A stretch of DNA of 19,133 bases from a bacterium (GCA_030699515.1 JAUYME010000075.1:1-19133); one strand, 5' to 3'. Counted from the first letter of the stretch, positions 7,081 through 12,464 are shown. Numbers and translations: made by a program. Notes: generated by a model not told the origin, from the letters alone.

Positions 7081-8127
7081 ATGGCAAAATCTAATTTTGA
7101 CGTGATAACAATCGGCACCGCCGTGAGGGATGTGTTTTTAAGCAGTCCGTTATTTAAAATAGTGGAAGATAAGGAACACTTAAAAAAACTTGGCTTTGAA
7201 GATGGAAAAGCGGAGTGTTTCGCATTTGGCGGCAAGATTAAGATTGATAAGCCAATTTTTACCAGCGGAGGAGGGGCAACTAATGCTGCGGTAACCTTTG
7301 CCAGAGCAGGGCTTAAGACGGCGGCTATTTTATCCTTAGGAAAGGATTCTATCGCGAAGGAAATAATTGATGAATTGAAGGAAGAAAAGATTAATCCGAT
7401 AGTGTCTTACAGCAGTGAGAACGGCACGGGCTATGACACAATTTTGTTAAATCTTGGCGGAGAAAGGAGCATTTTGGTTTACAGGGGTGCTTCAAATGAT
7501 TTGAGTTTGCGCAGTATCGGGCTTTCAAAGCTTAAAAGCAAATGGGTTTACATTAGCCCCGGGCAGCTGCCCTTAGAGCTGGTAAAAGAGATTGTGAATC
7601 ATTTTCATAAGAGCGGGTCTTTTATTGCCATGAATCCAAGTTCTCATTATCTAAAGCTCGGGCAAAAACGCCTAGAATCAATCCTTCAAAAAGTCTCTGT
7701 GCTTACATTAAACCGAAGCGAGGCAGCTTTGCTTGTAAATGGGAAAGGCGGAGACGATAGGCAAATGCTTAAAAAAATCGCCAAGTTAAGCGAGGCAATT
7801 GTTGTAATTACGGATGGGGCTAATGGCTCATGCTTGTCGGATGGAAAGTTAATTTACAGAGCGGGTATCTTTCCGGAGAAGGTGCTTAGAGATAGGACTG
7901 GCGCAGGAGATGCCTTTGGCTCTGCCGTGGTGGCTGTAATTGCAAAAAGCAAAGAGCATCCCGATAAAATTTCCGAGAATACAATCAAACAAGCGCTTAG
8001 ATTTGCAAGTGCAAATGCCACAAGCGTTGTGGAGCATATTGGTTCTAAGGCGGGTATTCTTAAGGAAAAGGATTTTGAGGGTGAGCGAAGATTTAAAAAC
8101 TTTAGCGTGAGGAAAACACTCTTATAA
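7081..8127 (+). CDS. PfkB/ribokinase-family sugar kinase
   Basis: A 348-residue cytosolic kinase. The N-terminal strand DVITIGTAVRDVF and the GGGATNAAVTFARAGL segment are the PfkB signature-1 region. LTLNRSEAALLV and VVITDGANGS precede the C-terminal signature DRTGAGDAFGSA (about residues 267-278), which contains the catalytic Asp and anion hole. Expected to transfer phosphate from ATP to a sugar, sugar phosphate or nucleoside. The phosphofructokinase, ribokinase and adenosine kinase subfamilies cannot be separated by eye. In an organism with a pentose route but no visible upper glycolysis here, ribokinase-like or nucleoside-salvage roles are plausible. It has its own likely promoter and stands apart from the pentose genes. 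Confidence 0.9.
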   Translation: MAKSNFDVITIGTAVRDVFLSSPLFKIVEDKEHLKKLGFEDGKAECFAFGGKIKIDKPIFTSGGGATNAAVTFARAGLKTAAILSLGKDSIAKEIIDELKEEKINPIVSYSSENGTGYDTILLNLGGERSILVYRGASNDLSLRSIGLSKLKSKWVYISPGQLPLELVKEIVNHFHKSGSFIAMNPSSHYLKLGQKRLESILQKVSVLTLNRSEAALLVNGKGGDDRQMLKKIAKLSEAIVVITDGANGSCLSDGKLIYRAGIFPEKVLRDRTGAGDAFGSAVVAVIAKSKEHPDKISENTIKQALRFASANATSVVEHIGSKAGILKEKDFEGERRFKNFSVRKTLL

Positions 8128-8257
8128 ACACCAATGCACGAATGAATCACAAATCACCTAATAAATGGCTGCTAATGGAACACAAATTCCCCAATAAAAA
8201 GCAGAAAACAGCTAAGGTTGATTCGGAGATTTGCGGAAATTAGTGCATTAGTGTTTA
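8125..8257. repeat. Intergenic inverted-repeat element
   Basis: The outer arms 8125-8139 (TAAACACCAATGCAC) and 8243-8257 (GTGCATTAGTGTTTA) pair over 15 bp with one G-T wobble. The interior contains AATGAATCAC, AAATCACC and other short words similar to the elements near 3131 and 18862. It fills almost the entire spacer between the PfkB-family gene and the next gene. No coding potential was seen. Confidence 0.7.
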
Positions 8258-8267
8258 ACATAAGAAG

Positions 8268-9500
8268 ATGGAAAGTGCGTATAACTACTTTGGGAAAATT
8301 TTAGGAACAGATCCATTTATTTTGGAGAAAATGGATATGTTTATGTCTTCCAAGCTTTCTAAAAAGGGCACTTTGGATGAGCTAAGAGAGAAAAATGAGC
8401 TTGCCATGGAACGAGTTTTGGCCCCGCTGGCAAAAAATAAAAGAAATTTCGCTTCTGTTTCAGCTCTGCTTAGGAACATTTTAATTGAAGATGAAAAGGA
8501 GCTTTTAAAGCTTTTAGAAAGTATTGACGGGCAGGATGAGTTTGATAGGGCGGCGATTTTAGCCAGATCAATGGCGAGTCCCGAGCAAGGATTCTTTCTT
8601 AAACGGGAAAAAGGGAAAGAAATACTTAGAAAGCGACCCCCGCATAAACTTCTTGAGCATTTTGGGTTTAAAAATGTGGATCAGCTTTTAAAGAACTTGG
8701 AAGTTACCGAAATTTTTTCTGCGCTGCGTTTTATTGAGACGGATGAGTGGATGCATGCAACTTTTGATAGCGCATATAGCGGGTTTTCAAAAGAAGATTT
8801 TGAGTATAGGGATATAGAGATTAAAGTTTTGGGGACGGAATGGAAGGCGGTGGCGGAGAAGTTTGTGGCAAAGAAGCACCATAACGTCAGCCATCTAAAG
8901 GAATTTGGGGTTATCTTTTTAAATCCTGTACGAGAAGATGCGCCGGGAAAGATGATTAGAGACTTTGCGCTTCTTTTGCACTATTTCCATGAGATTAATT
9001 TCTATTCCAAGCTGTTTGAACAGTATAAAGAGAAGCCCGATTTTGCAAAGCATCTTAAATCCCTTTTAAGGGGAGATGTAAGAGAAGCGAAGGCGAGAAA
9101 GGAGGGCGATTGGCTGATTGTGCAGAGATATCTATGGAAAATAGACCCAAAAGATGAGCGGCTGTTTATCCCGCACGTAAATCCGGAATCGCTGCATTGG
9201 CACCGCGCTGAGCGCGACCTGGCGGAGTATGGAGGATTCTCTGATACGAAATTCAATCTAAAGATTTGGAATGATGAAGATTGGGTAGCCGGCTTTTTTG
9301 ACAATAAATTAATAAGTTTTGACTTGGAGGACATAGCAATGAGCTACGTTTCTTACAGCGAAGGCAAAGAAGACGAGATATTTACTTATCATCAGCACGA
9401 GGCGCTTTGGACCCATATATTTAGAGCCTATGTTGGAGGGGAAGAGGCACTAGAGGCCCTACTTTTAAAGAATTACGAAAAAGGAATCATTTCTATATAA
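8268..9500 (+). CDS. Conserved-looking protein of unknown function
   Basis: A 410-residue soluble protein that I do not recognise at domain level. The N-terminal third is helical and charged (LRNILIEDEKELLKLLESI, and a FGFKNVDQLLKNLEV stretch). The middle has EIKVLGTEWKAVAEKF, HHNVSHLKEFGVIFLNP and FALLLHYFHEINFYSKLF. The C-terminal part has RLFIPHVNPESLHWHRAERDL and an acidic DLEDIAMSYVSYSEG segment. There is no signal peptide or membrane helix. Several clustered His residues (VNPESLHWH, YHQHEALWTH) could bind metal, but no known metallohydrolase motif is complete. The ATG at 8268 is preceded by AAGAAG. It ends about 65 nt before the DGR target promoter and shares the AT-rich base composition of the rest of the genome, so it marks the left flank of the DGR rather than part of it. 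Confidence 0.75.
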   Translation: MESAYNYFGKILGTDPFILEKMDMFMSSKLSKKGTLDELREKNELAMERVLAPLAKNKRNFASVSALLRNILIEDEKELLKLLESIDGQDEFDRAAILARSMASPEQGFFLKREKGKEILRKRPPHKLLEHFGFKNVDQLLKNLEVTEIFSALRFIETDEWMHATFDSAYSGFSKEDFEYRDIEIKVLGTEWKAVAEKFVAKKHHNVSHLKEFGVIFLNPVREDAPGKMIRDFALLLHYFHEINFYSKLFEQYKEKPDFAKHLKSLLRGDVREAKARKEGDWLIVQRYLWKIDPKDERLFIPHVNPESLHWHRAERDLAEYGGFSDTKFNLKIWNDEDWVAGFFDNKLISFDLEDIAMSYVSYSEGKEDEIFTYHQHEALWTHIFRAYVGGEEALEALLLKNYEKGIISI

Positions 9501-9565
9501 ATATAGAAATGAAATTTCAAATTTTGAATTTCAATTTCTGAACAAAGAGAGGAGGGTGGAAAAAT

Positions 9566-9593
9566 TTGACATTTTTCTATTTTATAGTATAAT
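9566..9593 (+). promoter_or_regulatory. Consensus sigma-70-type promoter of the DGR target gene
   Basis: TTGACA (9566-9571) and TATAAT (9588-9593) are both perfect consensus hexamers with a 16-bp spacer. It is the best promoter seen in this window. Predicted transcription starts near 9600, which leaves only about 5 nt before the ATG at 9606 and so a near-leaderless transcript for that start. The alternative ATG at 9669 would have a leader of about 70 nt. The 65-nt spacer before it is AT-rich with small self-complementary words and no gene. Confidence 0.8.
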
Positions 9594-9605
9594 CGCGAGT
9601 ATCCT

Positions 9606-10373
9606 ATGAATGGGATAACTGAGGCGGCAGAATCCGTCAGTGGCATCACAGATGCCGGAAGGGCTCCAATGGAGCTTGTCGTGAAGTTTTTCGAACTGGT
9701 GTGCGCATTTCTGCGCGATCTCGTGGAGGACGGGTGGACAGAGGAGGATGTCAAGACTCTTCGAGCTCGCCGCGCCGAGGTGCTCGCCTTCCTGCGGAAG
9801 GGGACGACCCCGGAGCAGGAGCGCGGTATGAGTGCCGAGGCCCAGCTCAAGCGCTGGGTGATACTCTACCGCGAGGTGTTCAGCATTGAGCTGGACATTG
9901 CGTCCATCAAGGTTCCGCCGGAGCGCAGGGGCTTCAAGCGCCTCATCGTGGTGGCGCAAGGTATGACGCCCGCGGTCATCTTCTCCGCGATGAAGCGACT
10001 CTTCCCGAGCTGGAAGTGGTGCGACGACCTCGATCGTGAGGTTACGAGCATCCGCTCGGCCAAGGACGGCTCCTACGCGGTCTGGTGCCGCGACCGTCCG
10101 GAGGCGGACAAGGAGAACTGGAGCAAGCCGGCTTCCGCCTTCACGCAGGAGGAGTGCCTTACCCTCGAGGAGTGCCAGCTGTTCGGTATCGCGTACAAGC
10201 GTGAGACCGGCAGGCATCTCAACGAGAAGTCGCTCACCATCTGCGCAGGTTCTCGTGACCGCGGTGGCTATGTTCCGGGCGTGGACCGCGACGACGATGG
10301 CGACGTGCGCGTCCTCTGGTACCACGCCGACTACTCGGATTCGGCCGACGCCGTTCGCTCTGCAGTTGCCTAG
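9606..10373 (+). CDS. DGR target (variable) protein with C-terminal variable repeat
   Basis: A 255-residue cytoplasmic protein without signal peptide or membrane segment. The N-terminal third is helical (VKFFELVCAFLRDLVEDG; then RARRAEVLAFLRKG). A middle segment has VVAQGMTPAVIFSAMKRLFP and DGSYAVWCRDRPEAD. The C-terminus from about residue 205 (KSLTICAGSRDRGG...) is probably a compact C-type-lectin-like fold displaying the variable residues 218-248. Residues 215-254 are encoded by the VR. Sites 218, 220, 222, 225, 229, 230, 233, 235, 237, 240, 243, 245, 247 and 248 differ from the template by adenine changes. The binding partner is unknown. The gene is much more GC-rich (39 of 60 in the line counted at 9721-9780) than its AT-rich neighbours, including its own RT, which suggests separate ancestry or selection. 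ATG 9606 is used here; ATG 9669, preceded by GGAAGG six bases upstream, is an equally reasonable start. Confidence 0.9.
   Translation: MNGITEAAESVSGITDAGRAPMELVVKFFELVCAFLRDLVEDGWTEEDVKTLRARRAEVLAFLRKGTTPEQERGMSAEAQLKRWVILYREVFSIELDIASIKVPPERRGFKRLIVVAQGMTPAVIFSAMKRLFPSWKWCDDLDREVTSIRSAKDGSYAVWCRDRPEADKENWSKPASAFTQEECLTLEECQLFGIAYKRETGRHLNEKSLTICAGSRDRGGYVPGVDRDDDGDVRVLWYHADYSDSADAVRSAVA
10248..10368 (+). repeat. DGR variable repeat (VR)
   Basis: It aligns without gaps to the template repeat at 10685-10805 (offset 437). Over the 111 nt from 10248 to 10358, 17 of 30 TR adenines differ (10 to G, 4 to C, 3 to T) and one of 81 non-adenines differs (T to G at 10284). The invariant GCCGTTCGCTC near the 3' end followed by divergence (C to T, A to C) resembles an initiation-of-mutagenic-homology pair, where VR and TR versions differ so that information flows one way. 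It ends at the stop of the target gene. Confidence 0.95.
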
Positions 10374-10410
10374 TCCTCTTTGCCCTTGGGGCTCGTTCCC
10401 TTGGGTTCGC

Positions 10411-10446
10411 TGGCCCGCCTCTCACAAGGAGGCGGGCCACCCTTAT
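10411..10446 (+). terminator. GC-rich hairpin after the VR, terminator-like
   Basis: An 11-bp perfect stem, 10411-10421 with 10429-10439, and a 7-nt loop, 37 nt after the stop of the target gene, then CCCTTATTTTT. It should terminate target transcription. Hairpins downstream of the VR are also known to help retrohoming in the Bordetella phage DGR, so a second role is possible. A separate 8-bp hairpin (10451-10458 with 10462-10469) follows immediately. Confidence 0.75.
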
Positions 10447-10448
10447 TT

Positions 10449-10478
10449 TTGACCCGCCAGAGGCGGGTCTAGTATACT
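10449..10478 (+). promoter_or_regulatory. Predicted promoter of the TR RNA
   Basis: TTGACC (10449-10454) and TATACT (10473-10478) each have one mismatch to consensus, with an 18-bp spacer. Initiation near 10485 would produce an RNA that begins about 200 nt before the TR and reads through it, possibly into the RT gene. An 8-bp perfect hairpin sequence occupies the region between the hexamers (10451-10469), overlapping the -35 box. Confidence 0.65.
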
Positions 10479-10484
10479 AAAAGT

Positions 10485-10684
10485 GGCTAATACAACCAAT
10501 TCATCAGTGGATGGATACTGGTTTGCCAGAGTGAATTCTTACAACTGCTTGCTTGGTTTTGGTAGCGAAAAATGCAAGGGATCTACCCTTGTATCAGGCG
10601 CAAAATGAAAACCTCTGTGTTGGGGATGAACGCAGATAGTTCTTGCGAGAGCTGTCGGTGAAATGGATGAAACCAAGCAATATA
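10485..10684 (+). ncRNA. Candidate structured leader of the DGR template RNA
   Basis: This stretch between the predicted promoter and the TR has no credible coding frame. An 11-bp perfect long-range stem pairs TTGCTTGGTTT (10549-10559) with AAACCAAGCAA (10670-10680), closing a 110-nt domain whose base lies four nt from the TR. A local hairpin GCAAGGG/CCCTTGT (around 10574-10592) sits inside. DGR template RNAs are non-coding and need flanking sequence for RT and Avd recognition, so a structured element here is expected. The exact ends are inferred, not seen. Confidence 0.55.
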
Positions 10685-10805
10685 GGTTCTCGTAACCGCG
10701 ATGGCAATGTTCCGAACGTGTACCGCAACAACGATGGCAACGTGAACGTCAACTGGTACAACGCCGACAACTCGAATTCGGACAACGCCGTTCGCTCCGA
10801 AGTTT
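10685..10805 (+). repeat. DGR template repeat (TR)
   Basis: The copy that donates sequence to the VR. It is loaded with AAY codons in register with the VR frame (12 of 37), the arrangement known in DGRs where adenine mutation of AAY samples many residues but never yields a stop codon. Read in frame it is open from ATG 10667 to TGA 10808-10810 (47 codons), so it looks like the end of a gene copy. It lies before the RT on the same strand, a common DGR order. Its last bases touch the stop codon of the convergent avd gene. Confidence 0.95.
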
Positions 10806-11171
10806 TATGAATTCACAAACTTCAGCCAGCCCGCGAGCATTTTGGATATTGTTTGCAGCCTTTTCTGCAAATGAATGTAGTGTTTGTCTGCAATAATATC
10901 CAGCTCGCGAGTGAGGCGAATAAGGCGCTTTAGGACTTCTATTTCATTTCGTACTTTTATAAGGGGTTCAGATTTTTTGGATTTTTCAGAGAAGGCGGCC
11001 TGGATGAGGCCTTCTAGGGCGGATATTGAAATTGACTCTACTCTAGCCCAGATTCCAAATCTATCGCGTTTTGGAATTTGAAATGACAGCTTGTAAATAT
11101 ACTTATAAAACTGATTAAATTCATGAAGAATTTTGATGTTTCCGTGGGGGGGGGGCTTGCTTAGAGGGCAT
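10805..11171 (-). CDS. avd: Avd-like four-helix-bundle DGR accessory protein; start disrupted by a G10 tract
   Basis: Read on the minus strand back from TAA at 10805-10807, the frame gives ILHEFNQFYKYIYKLS, then IPKRDRFGIWARVESI, ALEGLIQAAFSE, LIKVRNEIEVLKRLIRLTRE and a C-terminus with KRLQTISKMLAGW. This is the pattern of the S23/Avd four-helix-bundle family (basic, all-helical, ending in GRMLGGW-like sequence). Avd binds the DGR RT and template RNA and is required for mutagenic cDNA synthesis. The frame has no ATG, GTG or TTG before the conserved part. The nearest good start, ATG at 11169-11171, is one base out of frame because of ten G (C on this strand) at 11146-11155. With nine it would encode 121 residues, a normal Avd length. 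So it is either a phase-variable gene, a sequence error, a recent pseudogene, or it uses a rare start. It is oriented opposite to the RT. Confidence 0.82.
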
Positions 11172-12119
11172 ATTTTTGAGCAGATTGTTTGTGTTGATAA
11201 TTTACTTTTAGCTTGGAAAGAGTTTAGTAGAGGGAAGAGAAGTAAACAAGATGTTCAAGAGTTTGAGTTTAGCCTTGAAGACAATTTATTTCAATTGCAT
11301 AAAGAGCTTGCTAGTGGAAAATATAAAGTTGATCCATATAAAGCATTTTATATAAACGATCCAAAGCTTCGTTTAATTCATAAGGCGAGTGTGAGGGATA
11401 GGGTTTTATTCCAAGCAGTATATAGAGTTTTGTACCCAATTTTTGACAAAGGTTTCTTCTGCGATTCCTTTGCGTCGCGTGAGGGGAAAGGTACGCATGC
11501 AGGAGTAAATAGGCTGGAGAAGTTTTTAATTAAGGCGAGCGGTAATAATAAAAAAAAGGTTTGGGCTCTAAAATGCGATGTTAGTAAATTTTTTGATTCT
11601 ATAGACCACAATATTTTGCTTTCTCTGATTAGGAAGAAAATAAATGATAAGCAAACCCTGGATTTATTAAGAGTGATTATTGGAAGCTTTGAGAAAAATT
11701 CTGGTAAGGGTCTGCCACTTGGGAATGTAACTAGCCAGCTGTTTGCTAATATCTACCTTCATGAACTGGATTTTTATGTGAAGCAAAGAGTAAAGATTAA
11801 ATACTATTTAAGGTATTGTGATGATTTTGTGATTTTAGCATTGGATAATGATTTTGAGGATTTAATCGCTATGATCTGGGATTTTCTAAAGAGTGAATTG
11901 AGGCTTGAGCTTCATCCAAGAAAGATTGAAATCTGCTCTTATTGGCAGGGAATTGATTTTTTGGGCTATGTTTTGCGTCCACATCATAGAACTTTGCGAA
12001 CAAAAACAAAACAAAGAATGTTGAGAAGGATAAACGAAGAAAATGCGACCTCTTATTTTGGCATATTGAGGCACTGCAGAGGGCATGAGATTGAGCAAGA
12101 GGCTAGGAGAGCGCTTTAA
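11136..12119 (+). CDS. DGR-type reverse transcriptase
   Basis: About 327 residues from ATG 11136 (an in-frame TTG at 11133 precedes it). This cytosolic RNA-directed DNA polymerase copies the TR RNA with errors at adenines. RT domains appear in order: SVRDRVLFQAVYRVLYPIFD, CDVSKFFDSIDH (first catalytic Asp, about 148), GLPLGNVTSQLFANIYLHELD (about 193-212; the SQ after GN-T is the group-specific form), YLRYCDDFVILA (catalytic YCDD, about 227-230), LELHPRKIEI and IDFLGYVLRPHH. The length matches DGR RTs. There is no maturase (X), HNH or protease domain, so group II intron and retron identities do not fit. The start is uncertain because the frame crosses the G10 tract. If that tract is nine, ATG 11123 would be used instead, giving 331 residues. 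Base composition is AT-rich like the chromosome and unlike the target gene. Confidence 0.95.
   Translation: MFPWGGGLLRGHIFEQIVCVDNLLLAWKEFSRGKRSKQDVQEFEFSLEDNLFQLHKELASGKYKVDPYKAFYINDPKLRLIHKASVRDRVLFQAVYRVLYPIFDKGFFCDSFASREGKGTHAGVNRLEKFLIKASGNNKKKVWALKCDVSKFFDSIDHNILLSLIRKKINDKQTLDLLRVIIGSFEKNSGKGLPLGNVTSQLFANIYLHELDFYVKQRVKIKYYLRYCDDFVILALDNDFEDLIAMIWDFLKSELRLELHPRKIEICSYWQGIDFLGYVLRPHHRTLRTKTKQRMLRRINEENATSYFGILRHCRGHEIEQEARRAL
11146..11155 (+). other. Ten-G homopolymer in the overlapping avd/RT start region
   Basis: The longest mononucleotide G run I noticed. It lies between the start of the RT (ATG 11136) and the start of avd on the other strand (ATG 11171). One-base contraction to nine would bring avd in frame with its ATG and switch the RT to the ATG at 11123. 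Runs of this length slip readily during replication and are also a common sequencing error. Confidence 0.9.
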
Positions 12120-12121
12120 CT

Positions 12122-12164
12122 CATCTCCGCTATTGAACGGTCGTTCAATGGCGGAGATGGTTTT
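12122..12164 (+). terminator. Terminator after the DGR reverse transcriptase
   Basis: A long stem: CATCTCCGC (12122-12130) with GCGGAGATG (12151-12159), a T-G pair, and ATTGAAC (12132-12138) with GTTCAAT (12143-12149), loop GGTC, then GTTTT. About 17 pairs with one wobble, two bases after the RT stop. It marks the right end of the DGR. On the opposite strand it may also serve the convergent AbrB-like gene. Confidence 0.8.
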
Positions 12165-12188
12165 GCCTGGTTAAGAGCCGGGCAATAT

Positions 12189-12362
12189 TTACTTTTTCCA
12201 GTCGCGGATGGTGATGCGCTTTCGGGGCGCTTCTTCCACAACCAGCTTTTGTTTTTCCTGCCAGCCATATTTACGTACAAGCTCTATCGGCAGGCGGACA
12301 AAGTAACTTCGGCCAGACTTTTGAATTTTTCTGATGTGCCTATCTTCTAATTTTCTTCTCAT
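12189..12362 (-). CDS. Small AbrB/MazE/SpoVT-like DNA-binding protein
   Basis: A 57-residue protein. The swapped-hairpin core is visible: IRKIQKSGRSYFVRLPIELVRKYGW, where GRSYFVRLP aligns with the strand-turn-LP of AbrB-type regulators, followed by KLVVEEAPRKRITIRDW as the second half. The ATG at 12362 is preferred over an in-frame TTG at 12386. It binds DNA as a dimer in known families and acts as a transition-state regulator or antitoxin. No toxin gene is adjacent, so a stand-alone regulator is more likely than an antitoxin. A 16-bp perfect palindrome lies directly upstream and could be its operator. It is convergent with the DGR reverse transcriptase. Confidence 0.75.
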   Translation of the reverse strand: MRRKLEDRHIRKIQKSGRSYFVRLPIELVRKYGWQEKQKLVVEEAPRKRITIRDWKK

Positions 12363-12381
12363 TGCATTTATTCTAGCACAA

Positions 12382-12417
12382 TGCAATACGGCTTGCCGTA
12401 TGGCAAGCCGTATTGCA
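12382..12417. promoter_or_regulatory. Perfect 16-bp palindrome between ftsZ and the AbrB-like gene
   Basis: TGCAATACGGCTTGCC (12382-12397) and its exact reverse complement (12402-12417), loop GTAT. It lies 20 nt upstream of the AbrB-like ATG and about 45 nt after the ftsZ stop, on the transcribed side of both. There is no U run after it on the minus strand, which weakens a simple terminator reading. An operator for the small regulator is possible. Confidence 0.6.
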
Positions 12418-12435
12418 AGAGTTTCCTTCTATGCT

Positions 12436-12464
12436 CTATATCCTACTTCCTACACACTCTCTTA
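12436..12464 (-). repeat. Dispersed GTAGGAA-type repeat, copy 2
   Basis: Its reverse complement matches 7026-7054 at 27 of 29 positions. It starts exactly at the ftsZ stop codon (TAA on the minus strand, 12462-12464) and continues into the 3' spacer. Confidence 0.75.

Noticed and set aside
9582..10325. A 247-residue open frame on the minus strand across the DGR target gene
   Set aside because: It is antisense to a clearly coding frame with promoter and VR. Long antisense frames are expected in GC-rich DNA, and its protein is Arg/Ala/Leu-rich without any family pattern.
10036..10452. A 138-residue plus-strand frame overlapping the target gene and hairpins
   Set aside because: Very Arg/Ser/Pro-rich composition, typical of a frame-shifted reading of GC-rich coding sequence. 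It runs into the terminator hairpin.
10594..10785. A 63-residue minus-strand frame across the TR
   Set aside because: It is the antisense of the TR and its leader and has no protein-like conservation signal; the RNA explanation is better.
10884..11081. A 65-residue plus-strand frame between TR and RT
   Set aside because: It is the complement of the Avd-like frame, which has a recognisable four-helix pattern; this one has Ser/Arg-rich shadow composition.
11136..12119. RT considered as a group II intron protein or retron RT
   Set aside because: No maturase or endonuclease domain, no intron RNA domain V-like structure noticed, no retron msr/msd. The TR/VR pair and the SQ motif explain it as a DGR.
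12189..12362. AbrB-like protein considered as an antitoxin of a toxin-antitoxin pair
   Set aside because: No toxin-sized open frame lies next to it on the same strand; its neighbours are ftsZ and a terminator.
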